Origin: Paracidovorax valerianellae
GTDB lineage: Bacteria > Pseudomonadota > Gammaproteobacteria > Burkholderiales > Burkholderiaceae_C
Reading direction: 5' to 3'
Assembly: GCF_900102625.1 (NCBI RefSeq)
Contig: NZ_FMZC01000012.1
Span: 123,878 to 187,877 of the forward strand
DNA: 64,000 nucleotides
Shown here: positions 1 to 9,580 of the stretch, in pieces
Layout of the letters: each line of letters begins with the position of its first letter
How positions within the stretch are numbered: the stretch's first letter is position 1
The notes under the pieces: model-generated
What the model was told of the DNA's origin: nothing
Seen by the model: only the letters and a program-made list of their open reading frames with translations
The model's database searches: none
Program-made: the position numbers and the translations under genes

Positions 1-1323
1 CAAGTCTTCCATGCGCTTGCGGTCGGTCAGGTCGTCGATCTGCACGAAGATGCCCTGCACCTCGTCGCCCTCCTTGTCGGGGATGTACGAGACGAGCGTG
101 TGGCGCACCTCGCCGGAGGGCAGCGGCACCGTGCGTTCGAACACCTGCTTGTGCCCTTTCAGGGCCTGCTGGATATGGGTCAGCGCGTGGTTGTAGGTGT
201 TCTGGTCCAGCACCTCCAGCAGCTTCACGTCGGGCATGCGCTCCGGTGAAACGCCCAGCCAGTCCATGTAGGCCTGGTTGGCAAATCGGTTGCGCTGGTC
301 CTTGTCCCAATAGCTCACCAGCGACGGCAGGTTGTCCAGGATCGTGCGCATGTCGTGCTCGGCCTGCTTCAATTGGGCGGCGATGGCCTGGCGGCGCTGC
401 AACTCTCTAGCGAACAGGGCGGACAGACCCAGGCAGGCCGCCATCAGCAGCACGGCGAACGCGCCGAGCACCTTGGCGCTGGCGCGCCATTTGGCGAGGA
501 TGTTGTCGGCGGACTGGCCCACGCTCACCACCAGGGGATAGCCGCCGATGCGGCGGAACGTGTGCAGCCGTTCGGTTCCATCCTTGGCATCCTGCGCCGT
601 GAAGCTGCCGCTGTCGGAGGCTTGCAGCCGGGCGAGCAGGCTGGCGTCGTCCATCGGCTGGCCGACGTCCTTCTCTTCATAGGGAAACCGCGCCACCGCA
701 ATACCGTCGCGGGTGCTCCAAAGATCCACGCGGCTCATCGGCCCGACGTCGATCGAGGCGAACAGTTCCTTGAAGTAGCTGATCCGGACGGTGCCCACCA
801 CCACGCCGCCGAAGCTGCCATCGGGCCGGTAATAGGCGCGGCTGATGGGCAGGCTGTACATGCCCGTCACGCGGCCCTGGATCGGCTTGCCGACGTAAAC
901 GCCCTCGCGTTCGACGTCCTTGTGGACCTGGAAATACTCCCGGTCTGCCAGATTGAGCGTGATCGGCTCCAGGCTGGTGGAGCGCATCAGCACGTCGCCT
1001 TTGTCGTCCAGCACCGCCACCGCGCCCAGGCCCGGGGTGTGCAGCGAATGGTCGAACAGGAAGGTGTTGCGCATCTCCGGGCCCAGACTCGGCAGGCCCG
1101 GGTCGGACAGGCTCTTGGCCACCCCGATCAATGAATAGTCGAAGCCATCCAAAGTGCGCTTGATGTTCTGCTCCACCGTGCGCGCCAGGCTGGCGTTGGT
1201 TTGCAACGCATAAGACCAAGCGTCGTCCCGGATCGTGAGGATCGCCCGGGCGAACAGCGCACCGATGCCTGCCGAGAGCACGAGGGCCAGCAGGACGAGG
1301 CGGCGAGGCGAAATCTGGGGCAT
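1..1323 (-). CDS. dCache and PAS domain membrane sensor, partial (C-terminus beyond window)
   Basis: Reading from an ATG whose complement is at 1321-1323, the frame stays open to the window edge, giving about 440 residues. An N-terminal membrane helix (about residues 7-26) is followed by a 250-residue periplasmic region of the double-Cache type, with the typical RxYF-like stretch (ADREYFQVHKDV) and SRAYYRPDGSFGGVVVG. A second helix lies near residues 282-305. A PAS domain follows (about 321-420; FANQAYMDWLGVSPE) and ends in the usual DLTDRK exit motif. The output domain, GGDEF or histidine kinase, lies off the window. Such proteins sense small extracellular ligands and signal inward. The ligand cannot be told from the sequence. 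Confidence 0.85.
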   Translation of the reverse strand, partial: MPQISPRRLVLLALVLSAGIGALFARAILTIRDDAWSYALQTNASLARTVEQNIKRTLDGFDYSLIGVAKSLSDPGLPSLGPEMRNTFLFDHSLHTPGLGAVAVLDDKGDVLMRSTSLEPITLNLADREYFQVHKDVEREGVYVGKPIQGRVTGMYSLPISRAYYRPDGSFGGVVVGTVRISYFKELFASIDVGPMSRVDLWSTRDGIAVARFPYEEKDVGQPMDDASLLARLQASDSGSFTAQDAKDGTERLHTFRRIGGYPLVVSVGQSADNILAKWRASAKVLGAFAVLLMAACLGLSALFARELQRRQAIAAQLKQAEHDMRTILDNLPSLVSYWDKDQRNRFANQAYMDWLGVSPERMPDVKLLEVLDQNTYNHALTHIQQALKGHKQVFERTVPLPSGEVRHTLVSYIPDKEGDEVQGIFVQIDDLTDRKRMEDL

Positions 1324-1368
1324 GGCGGATGGCAGCCGGCCAGGTGCCGGCGGGTGCCGCAGTGCAGG

Positions 1369-2427
1369 CTACTTTAGCGAGGATTCAGGCGGTTGCGAGA
1401 ACAGATCCCAGGTGGCGATGAACAGGGCAGCGATCACCGGGCCGATCACGAAGCCCGTCAGGCCGAACAGCGCCATGCCGCCCAGCGTGGAAATGAGCAC
1501 GATGTAGTCCGGCATCTTCGTGTCCTTGCCCACCAGCACGGGGCGCAGCGCGTTGTCCACCAGCCCGATCACGCACACGCAGAACGCTACCAGCACCGAG
1601 CCTTGCCAGACGGCGCCTGTGGCGAAGAAATAGATCGCCACCGGTCCCCAGATCAGGCCGGCGCCGATGGCGGGCAGCAGCGACAGGAACGCCATCAGCA
1701 CGCCCCAGAGGATGGGGCCCTGGATGCCGAGAATCCAGAAGATCCCGCCGCCCAGCGCGCCTTGAACCGCCGCCACCACGATGTTGCCTTTGACCGTGGC
1801 GCGGATCACCGTGGTGAACTTGCTGGCCAGCTGGCGCTTGTGCTCTTCGTCGAGCGGCACCGCCTGGCGAATGCGATTCACCAGCGAACTGCCGTCGCGC
1901 AGCAGGAAAAACAGCAGGTACAGCATGATGCCGAAGCTCACGATGAACTGCAGCGTGTTCTGGCCCACGTCCAGCGCCTTCGTCGCCACGAACTGGCCGG
2001 CCTGCACCGAAACCGACGACAGCTTGGCTTCCACCTCGGCGGCGGTCGTCAGATTGAAGCGGTCCAGCAGCCCCAGCAGCCACGAGGGCAGTGCGCCCAG
2101 CACCTGCTGCACGTAGGCCCCGAAGTTGAGCTGCCCGGTCTTCATGCGCTCATAGATCAGCCCGGCCTCCTGCACCAGTGAAATGGTGATGAAGGTCATG
2201 GGCAGGATCACGATCACCAGGCACAGTCCCAGCGTGCACAGCGCCGCCAGGTTGCGCCGGCGTGGCATGCGCCGCAGCAGGCGCCGGTGCAGCGGCGTGA
2301 AAAGAATTGCCAGGATCACCCCCCAGAACACCGCCCCGTGGAACGGCCACAGGATGGCGAAAAACGCGACCGTCACCGCGATGAGAAGGAGCAAAAGGGT
2401 GCGGCTTTGCAGGGTGGGTGAGTTCAT
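1369..2427 (-). CDS. AI-2E family transporter (PerM-like permease)
   Basis: This 352-residue protein is rich in hydrophobic helices. It has the AI-2E/PerM family layout: two helices at the N-terminus, a soluble central insert (about residues 80-150), then a block of five or six helices ending in the conserved GFVIGPVIAALF. Family members export small molecules or ions; AI-2 export by TqsA is the best-known case, but most members have no assigned substrate. I chose the ATG at 2427 (MNSPTLQSRT); the open frame continues upstream to 2577, but those residues look non-coding. It is divergent from sucA and stands alone. Confidence 0.85.
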   Translation of the reverse strand: MNSPTLQSRTLLLLLIAVTVAFFAILWPFHGAVFWGVILAILFTPLHRRLLRRMPRRRNLAALCTLGLCLVIVILPMTFITISLVQEAGLIYERMKTGQLNFGAYVQQVLGALPSWLLGLLDRFNLTTAAEVEAKLSSVSVQAGQFVATKALDVGQNTLQFIVSFGIMLYLLFFLLRDGSSLVNRIRQAVPLDEEHKRQLASKFTTVIRATVKGNIVVAAVQGALGGGIFWILGIQGPILWGVLMAFLSLLPAIGAGLIWGPVAIYFFATGAVWQGSVLVAFCVCVIGLVDNALRPVLVGKDTKMPDYIVLISTLGGMALFGLTGFVIGPVIAALFIATWDLFSQPPESSLK

Positions 2428-2657
2428 ATGGGCGGTAACAGCGAAAGCAGAAATGTAAGCGACGCGCATGACACGGCCGAGCAGGAACACGCGCTTACGC
2501 CCCGTAGGGCGCGCTGGTGAGTGTTCGGTGGCACAATGGCGCCCGCACCCCCGGCCCTTCCCCAGCCACAGTCGCATCCGCCAATCGGTTCAGCCGTGTC
2601 GCGGAAGGTTTACCCACCAGCTAATGCTTCCCCAAGGGAAGCGGAGGTCAGCGGAAT

Positions 2658-5537
2658 ATGAGCGATACGACATCCGTATACCAAGCCTACCAAGGCAACA
2701 CCTATCTTTTCGGCGGCAACGCGCCTTATGTCGAAGAGATGTACGAGAACTATCTCGTCAACCCCGGCAGCGTGCCAGACACGTGGCGCGAATACTTCGA
2801 CGCCCTGCAGCATGTGCCAGCCGTCGATGGCTCCAACGCCAAGGACGTCCCCCATCTTCCCGTCGTCAATGCTTTCGCAGAGCGCGCCAAGCAAGGCGGC
2901 ACGAAGGTCGTGGTGGCCACCGGCGCCGACTCCGAACTTGGCCGCAAGCGCACCGCCGTCCAGCAGCTGATCTCCGCGTACCGCAACGTCGGCCAACGCT
3001 GGGCCGATCTGGACCCCCTCAAGCGCACCGAGCGCCCCGCCATTCCTGAGCTCGAAGCCTCGTTCTACGGCTTCACCGATGCCGACCAGGAAACGGTGTT
3101 CAACACCAGCAACACCTTCTTCGGCAAAGAATCGATGCCGCTGCGCGAACTGACCAACGCGCTGCGCGAAACGTACTGCGGCTCGATCGGTGTCGAGTAC
3201 ATGTATGCCACCGACCAGAACCAAAAGCGCTGGTGGCAGGAAAAGCTCGAAACCATCCGCAGCAAGCCCAGCTTCGGCCCCGACAAGAAAAAGCACATCC
3301 TGGACCGTCTCACGGCCGCTGAAGGCCTCGAGCGCTTCCTGCACACGAAATACGTCGGCCAAAAGCGCTTCTCGCTCGAAGGCGGCGAAAGCTTCATCGC
3401 GGCCATGGATGAGCTCATCCAGGCCGCCGGCACCAAGGGCGTGCAGGAAATCGTGATCGGCATGGCCCACCGCGGCCGCCTGAACGTGCTGGTGAACACG
3501 CTGGGCAAGATGCCCAAGGACCTGTTCGCCGAGTTCGACCACACCGCTCCGGAAGACCTGCCGTCCGGCGACGTGAAGTACCACCAAGGTTTCAGTTCGG
3601 ACGTCAGCACCCCTGGCGGCCCGGTGCACTTGTCGCTGGCCTTCAATCCATCCCATCTGGAAATCGTGAACCCCGTCGTGGAAGGCTCCGTGCGCGCACG
3701 CATGGACCGCCGCGCCGATCCACACGGCAAGCAGGTGCTGCCTGTACTGGTGCACGGCGATGCCGCTTTCGCCGGCCAGGGCGTGATCCAGGAAACGCTG
3801 GCGCTGGCCCAGACCCGTGGCTATTCCACGGGGGGCACGGTGCACATCGTGATCAACAACCAGATCGGTTTCACCACCTCCGATCCACGCGACAGCCGCT
3901 CCACGCTGTATTGCACGGACGTGGTCAAGATGATCGAGTCGCCCGTGCTGCACGTGAACGGCGACGATCCTGAAGCCGTCGTGTTCGCCACCCAGCTCGC
4001 CCTGGAATTCCGCATGGAGTTCCAGAAGGACGTGGTCGTGGACATCATCTGCTTCCGCAAGCTGGGCCACAACGAGCAGGACACCCCCGCGCTCACCCAG
4101 CCGCTGATGTACAAGAAGATCGGCGCACACCCAGGCACCCGCAAGCTTTATGCCGACAAGCTGGCCACGCAGGGCATGGGCGAAACGCTGGGCGACGACA
4201 TGGCCAAGGCCTATCGGGCCGCCATGGACGCTGGCAAGCACACGGTCGATCCGGTGCTGACCAACTTCAAGAGCAAGTACGCCGTGGACTGGAGCCCGTT
4301 CCTGGGCAAGAAGTGGACCGACGCCGGCGACACCGCCATTCCGCTCGCCGAGTGGAAGCGCCTGTCCGAAAAGATCACCACCATTCCTGAAGGCGTGACG
4401 CCGCACCAACTGGTCAAGAAGGTGTATGACGACCGCGCTGCCATGGGCCGCGGCGACATTCCCGTCGACTGGGGCATGGGCGAGCACATGGCTTTCGCTT
4501 CGCTGGTGGCCAGCGGCTTCCCGGTGCGCCTTTCGGGCGAAGACTGCGGCCGCGGCACGTTCACGCACCGCCACTCGGTCATCCATGACCAAAAGCGCGA
4601 AAAGTGGGACACGGGCACCTACGTGCCGCTGCAGAACGTGAGCGAGAACCAGGCTCCGTTCGTCGTGATCGACTCGATCCTGTCGGAAGAGGCGGTGCTG
4701 GGCTTCGAATACGGCTATGCCTCCAACGACCCCAACACGCTCGTGATCTGGGAAGCGCAGTTCGGCGACTTCGCCAACGGCGCGCAGGTGGTGATCGACC
4801 AGTTCATCGCTTCCGGCGAAGTGAAGTGGGGCCGCGTGAACGGCATCACGCTGATGCTGCCGCACGGCTACGAAGGCCAGGGCCCCGAGCACAGCTCGGC
4901 CCGCCTGGAGCGCTTCATGCAGCTGTCGGCCGACGCCAACATGCAAGTGGTGCAGCCCACCACGGCCAGCCAGATCTTCCACGTGCTGCGCCGCCAGATG
5001 GTCCGCCACCTGCGCAAGCCGCTGATCATCATGACGCCGAAGTCGCTGCTGCGTAACAAGGACGCGACCTCGCCGCTGTCAGAGTTCACCAAGGGCAGCT
5101 TCCAGACGGTGATTCCGGAGCAGAACGAAGCCATCGACAAGAAGGCCGACAAGATCAAGCGCGTCATCGCCTGCTCGGGCAAGGTGTACTACGACCTGGT
5201 CAAGAAGCGCGAAGAGAAAGAAGCCGACGACGTCGTCATCCTGCGCGTGGAACAGCTCTATCCGTTCCCGCACAAGGCTTTCGCTGCCGAGCTGAAGAAG
5301 TACCCGAACGCCACCGACATCGTGTGGTGCCAGGACGAGCCGCAGAACCAGGGCGCCTGGTTCTTCGTGCAGCACTACATCCACGAGAACATGCTCGACG
5401 GCCAGAAGCTGGGTTATTCCGGCCGCGCCGCCTCGGCGTCTCCCGCGGTCGGCTACTCGCACCTGCACCAGGAGCAGCAAAAGGCTCTGGTGGACGGCGC
5501 GTTCGCAAAGCTCAAGGGGTTTGTCCTGACCAAGTAA
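2658..5537 (+). CDS. sucA: 2-oxoglutarate dehydrogenase E1 component
   Basis: This 959-residue thiamine-diphosphate enzyme decarboxylates 2-oxoglutarate and passes the succinyl group to the lipoyl arm of SucB in the TCA cycle. The N-terminus (QAYQGNTYLFGGNAPYVEEM) is the E1 leader that binds E2. The family motifs GMAHRGRLNVL, VHGDAAFAGQG and NQIGFTTSDPRD, the last lying in the ThDP/Mg site, are present. LPHGYEGQGPEHSSAR and the C-terminal WCQDEPQNQGAW are typical of bacterial OdhA. The start is supported by GGAGG about 10 bases upstream. It heads the sucA-sucB-lpdA operon, with 51 bases to sucB. Confidence 0.98.
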   Translation: MSDTTSVYQAYQGNTYLFGGNAPYVEEMYENYLVNPGSVPDTWREYFDALQHVPAVDGSNAKDVPHLPVVNAFAERAKQGGTKVVVATGADSELGRKRTAVQQLISAYRNVGQRWADLDPLKRTERPAIPELEASFYGFTDADQETVFNTSNTFFGKESMPLRELTNALRETYCGSIGVEYMYATDQNQKRWWQEKLETIRSKPSFGPDKKKHILDRLTAAEGLERFLHTKYVGQKRFSLEGGESFIAAMDELIQAAGTKGVQEIVIGMAHRGRLNVLVNTLGKMPKDLFAEFDHTAPEDLPSGDVKYHQGFSSDVSTPGGPVHLSLAFNPSHLEIVNPVVEGSVRARMDRRADPHGKQVLPVLVHGDAAFAGQGVIQETLALAQTRGYSTGGTVHIVINNQIGFTTSDPRDSRSTLYCTDVVKMIESPVLHVNGDDPEAVVFATQLALEFRMEFQKDVVVDIICFRKLGHNEQDTPALTQPLMYKKIGAHPGTRKLYADKLATQGMGETLGDDMAKAYRAAMDAGKHTVDPVLTNFKSKYAVDWSPFLGKKWTDAGDTAIPLAEWKRLSEKITTIPEGVTPHQLVKKVYDDRAAMGRGDIPVDWGMGEHMAFASLVASGFPVRLSGEDCGRGTFTHRHSVIHDQKREKWDTGTYVPLQNVSENQAPFVVIDSILSEEAVLGFEYGYASNDPNTLVIWEAQFGDFANGAQVVIDQFIASGEVKWGRVNGITLMLPHGYEGQGPEHSSARLERFMQLSADANMQVVQPTTASQIFHVLRRQMVRHLRKPLIIMTPKSLLRNKDATSPLSEFTKGSFQTVIPEQNEAIDKKADKIKRVIACSGKVYYDLVKKREEKEADDVVILRVEQLYPFPHKAFAAELKKYPNATDIVWCQDEPQNQGAWFFVQHYIHENMLDGQKLGYSGRAASASPAVGYSHLHQEQQKALVDGAFAKLKGFVLTK

Positions 5538-5588
5538 GGCCGGAAACCCGAACACACAAAAGCAGAAACAATCCCCGAAAGAATTCCC

Positions 5589-6866
5589 ATGGCTATCGTT
5601 GAAGTCAAAGTCCCCCAACTGTCCGAATCCGTGGCGGAAGCCACCATGCTCACGTGGAAGAAGAAGGCCGGCGAGGCCGTCGCCATCGATGAGATCCTGA
5701 TCGAAATCGAAACCGACAAGGTCGTGCTCGAAGTGCCCGCGCCGTCCGCCGGCGTGCTGGCAGAAATCGTGCAGGGCGACGGCGCCACCGTGGTGGCCGA
5801 CCAGCTCATCGCAAAGATCGACACCGAAGGCAAGGCCGGCGCCGCAGCGCCAGCCGCCGCAGCCCCTGCCGCCGCGCCCGCCGCTGCACCGGCACCAGCC
5901 ACGGCTGCAGCCCCCGCCGCCGCTGGCGGCTCCAAGGGCGATGTGGCCATGCCGGCCGCTGCCAAGCTGCTGGCCGACAACAACCTGTCGGTCTCTTCCG
6001 TGGCCGGCACGGGCAAGGACGGCCGCGTGACCAAGGGCGACGTACTGGGCGCCGTGGCCTCCGGCGCTGCCAAGCCAGCCGCCGCCCCCGCAGCGATCCC
6101 CACCGGCGTGCCCACGAAGGCGCTGCCCCAGGTGGCTGCACCGGCCGCCAAGGAAGACCTGAGCGGCCGTCCGGAGCAGCGCGTGCCCATGAGCCGCCTG
6201 CGTGCCCGCGTGGCCGAGCGCCTGCTGCAATCGCAATCGACCAACGCGATCCTGACCACGTTCAATGAAGTGAACATGGCCCCCGTGATGGACATGCGCA
6301 AGAAGTTCCAGGACGCGTTCACCAAGGAACACGGCGTGAAGATCGGCTTCATGAGCTTCTTCGTGAAGGCCGCCGTGCACGCCTTGAAGAAGTATCCGGT
6401 GCTGAACGCTTCGGTCGATGGCAACGACATCGTCTACCACGGCTACTTCGACATCGGCATCGCCGTGGGCTCGCCCCGTGGCCTGGTGGTGCCGATCCTG
6501 CGCAATGCCGACCAGATGACGTTCGCCGACATCGAAAAGAAGATCGCCGAGTTCGGTCAGAAGGCCAAGGACGGCAAGCTGGGCATCGAAGAGATGACCG
6601 GCGGCACGTTCTCTATCTCCAATGGCGGCACGTTCGGCTCGATGCTGTCCACGCCCATCATCAACCCGCCCCAGTCGGCCATCCTGGGCGTGCACGCCAC
6701 CAAGGACCGCGCCGTGGTGGAGAACGGCCAGATCGTCATCCGTCCGATGAACTACCTGGCCATGTCGTACGACCACCGCATCATCGACGGCCGTGAAGCT
6801 GTGCTCGGCCTGGTGGCCATGAAGGAAGCGCTGGAAGACCCATCGCGCCTGCTGTTCGACATCTGA
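5589..6866 (+). CDS. sucB: Dihydrolipoamide succinyltransferase, E2 of 2-oxoglutarate dehydrogenase
   Basis: The 425-residue E2 core transfers succinyl from lipoate to CoA. One lipoyl domain spans residues 1-78, with the modified lysine at K44 in [11 protein letters not shown]. An alanine/proline-rich linker (about 83-115) leads to the peripheral subunit-binding domain (about 119-155; [20 protein letters not shown]). The catalytic domain occupies about 190-425, with active-site H396 and D400 in [13 protein letters not shown]. The [14 protein letters not shown] stretch is the usual E2 signature. It follows sucA closely and is followed by a strong hairpin before lpdA. Confidence 0.98.
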   Translation: MAIVEVKVPQLSESVAEATMLTWKKKAGEAVAIDEILIEIETDKVVLEVPAPSAGVLAEIVQGDGATVVADQLIAKIDTEGKAGAAAPAAAAPAAAPAAAPAPATAAAPAAAGGSKGDVAMPAAAKLLADNNLSVSSVAGTGKDGRVTKGDVLGAVASGAAKPAAAPAAIPTGVPTKALPQVAAPAAKEDLSGRPEQRVPMSRLRARVAERLLQSQSTNAILTTFNEVNMAPVMDMRKKFQDAFTKEHGVKIGFMSFFVKAAVHALKKYPVLNASVDGNDIVYHGYFDIGIAVGSPRGLVVPILRNADQMTFADIEKKIAEFGQKAKDGKLGIEEMTGGTFSISNGGTFGSMLSTPIINPPQSAILGVHATKDRAVVENGQIVIRPMNYLAMSYDHRIIDGREAVLGLVAMKEALEDPSRLLFDI

Positions 6867-6880
6867 TCCCCCCTGGATGA

Positions 6881-6929
6881 CCCACCCGCGTGGCCCGGCC
6901 GTTGGCCGTGCCCGCCGGTGGGTTTTTCT
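6881..6929 (+). terminator. Intra-operon hairpin with T run between sucB and lpdA
   Basis: CCCACC at 6881-6886 pairs with GGTGGG at 6917-6922, and an inner CGGCC/GGCCG stem closes on a GTT loop. The stem is followed at once by TTTTTCTT. This is the form of an intrinsic terminator or attenuator. It sits 14 bases after the sucB stop and 23 bases before the lpdA start, so it would lower lpdA expression relative to sucAB or act as an mRNA end stabiliser. Confidence 0.7.
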
Positions 6930-6952
6930 TCAACCGATTGAGTGAGATTGAC

Positions 6953-8380
6953 ATGAGCAAACAATTCGACGTGATCGTGATCGGCGGCGGCCCCGGCGGC
7001 TACATCGCTGCCATCCGCGCCGCGCAGCTGGGCTTCAACGTGGCCTGCATCGACGAGTGGAAGAACGGCAAGGGCGGCCCCGCGCCCGGCGGCACCTGCA
7101 CCAACGTGGGCTGCATTCCTTCCAAGGCGCTGCTGCAATCGTCCGAGCATTTCGACCAGGCCAACCACCACTTCGCCGACCATGGCATCGAAGTCAAGGA
7201 CGTCCGCATGGACGTGGCCAAGATGATCGCCCGCAAGGACAGCGTGGTGAAGCAGAACAACGACGGCATCCTGTACCTGTTCAAGAAGAACAAGGTCACG
7301 TTCTTCCATGGCCGCGGTTCGTTCGTCAAGGCGGCCGACGGCGGCTATGAAATCCGCGTGGCCGGCGCTGCCGAAGAGTCCATCACCGGCAAGCAGATCA
7401 TCCTGGCCACGGGCTCCAACGCCCGCGCTCTGCCCGGCGTGCCGTTCGACGAAGAGTTCATCCTCTCCAACGACGGCGCACTGCGCATCGGCGAGACGCC
7501 CAAGAAGCTGGGCCTGATCGGCGCTGGCGTGATCGGCCTGGAAATGGGCTCGGTGTGGCGCCGCCTCGGTGCCGAAGTGACGGTGCTGGAAGGCCTGCCC
7601 ACGTTCCTCGGCGCGGTCGACGAGCAGATCGCCAAGGAAGCCAAGAAGGCTTTCGACAAGCAGAACCTCAAGATCGAACTGGGCGTGAAGATCGGCGAGA
7701 TCCAGACCGGCAAGAAGAGCGTGACCGTCGCCTACACCAACGCCAAGGGCGAAGCCCAGTCGCTGGAAGTGGACAAGCTCATCGTCTCGATCGGCCGTGT
7801 GCCCAACACCATCGGCCTCAATGGCGAAGCTGTGGGCCTGCAGCTCGACGAGCGCGGCGCGATCGTGGTCGATGCCGATTGCAAGACCAACCTGCCCGGC
7901 GTGTGGGCCGTGGGTGACGTGGTGCGCGGCCCGATGCTCGCGCACAAGGCCGAGGAAGAAGCCGTGGCGGTGGCCGAGCGCATCGCGGGCCAGCACGGCC
8001 ACGTGAACTTCAACACCATCCCCTGGGTGATCTACACGAACCCCGAGATCGCATGGGTCGGCCGCACCGAGCAGCAGCTCAAGGCGGATGGCGTGAAGTA
8101 CAAGGCCGGTACGTTCCCGTTCCTGGCCAACGGCCGCGCACGGGCGCTGGGCGACACGACTGGCATGGTCAAGTTCCTGGCCGACGCGACCACGGACGAA
8201 ATCCTGGGCGTGCACATCGTCGGCCCGATGGCCAGCGAACTGATCGCAGAAGCGGTGGTGGCCATGGAGTTCAAGGCCAGTGCAGAAGACATCGCGCGCA
8301 TCTGCCATGCCCACCCCAGCCTGAGCGAAGCCACCAAGGAAGCGGCGCTGGCCGTCGACAAGCGCACGCTGAACTTCTGA
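6953..8380 (+). CDS. lpdA: Dihydrolipoamide dehydrogenase (E3)
   Basis: The 475-residue FAD/NAD flavoprotein reoxidises the dihydrolipoyl arm of SucB. The N-terminal FAD-binding fold carries [17 protein letters not shown]. The redox-active disulfide is C49 and C54 in [15 protein letters not shown]. The NAD-binding motif is [17 protein letters not shown] and the second FAD motif is [18 protein letters not shown]. The C-terminal active-site pair is H454 and E459 in [10 protein letters not shown] chose [13 protein letters not shown] at 6953, because residues translated further upstream come from the terminator hairpin. It is the last gene of the operon. Confidence 0.98.
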   Translation: MSKQFDVIVIGGGPGGYIAAIRAAQLGFNVACIDEWKNGKGGPAPGGTCTNVGCIPSKALLQSSEHFDQANHHFADHGIEVKDVRMDVAKMIARKDSVVKQNNDGILYLFKKNKVTFFHGRGSFVKAADGGYEIRVAGAAEESITGKQIILATGSNARALPGVPFDEEFILSNDGALRIGETPKKLGLIGAGVIGLEMGSVWRRLGAEVTVLEGLPTFLGAVDEQIAKEAKKAFDKQNLKIELGVKIGEIQTGKKSVTVAYTNAKGEAQSLEVDKLIVSIGRVPNTIGLNGEAVGLQLDERGAIVVDADCKTNLPGVWAVGDVVRGPMLAHKAEEEAVAVAERIAGQHGHVNFNTIPWVIYTNPEIAWVGRTEQQLKADGVKYKAGTFPFLANGRARALGDTTGMVKFLADATTDEILGVHIVGPMASELIAEAVVAMEFKASAEDIARICHAHPSLSEATKEAALAVDKRTLNF

Positions 8381-8402
8381 TTCCGGGACTTTGAGTAAAA
8401 AT

Positions 8403-8446
8403 GGCTGCCGGCGCTTGAAACACTAGCGCAGGCAGCTATCTTTTTT
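8403..8446 (+). terminator. Palindrome and T run after lpdA, member of a dispersed repeat family
   Basis: GCTGCC (8404-8409) and GCGCT (8411-8415) pair with AGCGC (8425-8429) and GGCAGC (8431-8436), followed by TATCTTTTTT. The form is a good intrinsic terminator for the sucA-sucB-lpdA operon. The AGCTGCC...GCGC wording resembles the 41290-41358 element, so it may be a member of the same dispersed palindrome family recruited as a terminator. Confidence 0.7.
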
Positions 8447-8466
8447 ATAGCGTTTGGAGTGTGCGT

Positions 8467-9564
8467 GTGAATGTGAAGCAGGCGTATGAAGCGGAGTTGG
8501 CCAGCAAGGGCTACCAAAGCGATCCGGCCCAGTTGCGCGCCGTGGAGGCACTGCAGCGCTGTGCCGACGATTGGGCGCTGTACAAGGAGCGCCGTTCCAA
8601 CGCCTTGAAAAAACTCATCAACCGCCCTGAGGTGCCCCGTGGCGTCTACATGTACGGCGGGGTGGGGCGTGGCAAGAGCTTCCTGATGGATTGCTTTTTC
8701 AACGCAGTGCCCATTCGCCGCAAGGTGCGGCTGCACTTCCATGAATTCATGCGCGAGGTGCACCGGGAGTTGGCGGGGCTGCAGGGCACCGTCAATCCGC
8801 TGGACGTGCTGGGCGAGCGCATCTCCAAGCGCTACAAGCTCATCTGCTTCGACGAGTTCCATGTGGCCGACATCACCGACGCGATGATCCTGCACCGCCT
8901 GCTGGTGGCGCTGTTCGAGAACGGCGTGGGTTTCGTGACCACCTCCAATTTCGAGCCTGACGGGTTGTACCCCGGCGGGCTGCACCGCGACCGCATCTTG
9001 CCGGCCATCGAACTGCTGAACCAGCGCATGCAGGTCGTCAATGTGGACAACGGCACCGACTATCGCCGGCGCACGCTGGAGTCGGCGCGGCTGTACCACA
9101 CACCGCTCGGTCCTCAGGCCGACGCAGAAATGTCCGAGACGTTCGACCAGTTGGCCGAGGTGCGCGACGAAGATCCCGTGCTGCACATCGAAGCCCGTGA
9201 AATCCGCGCGCGCCGCAAGGCCGGCGGCGTGGTGTGGTTCGATTTCAGCGTGCTGTGCGGCGGCCCGCGCTCGCAGAACGACTACCTGGAAATCGCCACG
9301 CAGTTCCATACGGTGCTGCTGTCGGACGTGCCATACATGCCCGTGGCGATGGCGTCCCCGGCCCGGCGGTTCACCTGGCTGGTGGACGTGTTGTATGACC
9401 GGCGCGTGAAGCTCATACTCTCGGCAGCCGTGCCCCCCGAGGAGCTCTACACCGAAGGCCCGCTGGCGCACGAGTTTCCCCGTACCGTGTCCCGGCTGAA
9501 CGAAATGCAATCCAAGGAATTCCTGGCCCTGGAGCGGCGAACCGTCGACACCGGGCTGACCTGA
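8467..9564 (+). CDS. zapE: Cell division ATPase ZapE (AFG1/LACE1 family)
   Basis: A 365-residue AFG1-type AAA+ ATPase. In E. coli ZapE binds FtsZ and acts at the Z-ring under low-oxygen growth. Walker A is GGVGRGKS (residues 64-71), and Walker B with its sensor region is LICFDEFHVADITDAM. VWFDFSVLCGGPRSQNDY and VDVLYDRRVKLILSAA are typical of the family. Three in-frame GTG codons (8461, 8467, 8473) compete as starts. I prefer 8467, because the GGAG at 8456-8459 is then seven bases away; 8461 would be too close. It follows the lpdA terminator and is probably transcribed separately. Confidence 0.95.
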   Translation: MNVKQAYEAELASKGYQSDPAQLRAVEALQRCADDWALYKERRSNALKKLINRPEVPRGVYMYGGVGRGKSFLMDCFFNAVPIRRKVRLHFHEFMREVHRELAGLQGTVNPLDVLGERISKRYKLICFDEFHVADITDAMILHRLLVALFENGVGFVTTSNFEPDGLYPGGLHRDRILPAIELLNQRMQVVNVDNGTDYRRRTLESARLYHTPLGPQADAEMSETFDQLAEVRDEDPVLHIEAREIRARRKAGGVVWFDFSVLCGGPRSQNDYLEIATQFHTVLLSDVPYMPVAMASPARRFTWLVDVLYDRRVKLILSAAVPPEELYTEGPLAHEFPRTVSRLNEMQSKEFLALERRTVDTGLT

Positions 9565-9580
9565 CCCCTCATCTTTCACC

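Noticed and set aside
2610..6776. Very long open frames on the minus strand opposite sucA and sucB (up to about 800 codons).
   Set aside because: They mirror strongly biased GC-rich codon use of the real genes, have no ribosome sites and no recognisable protein features.
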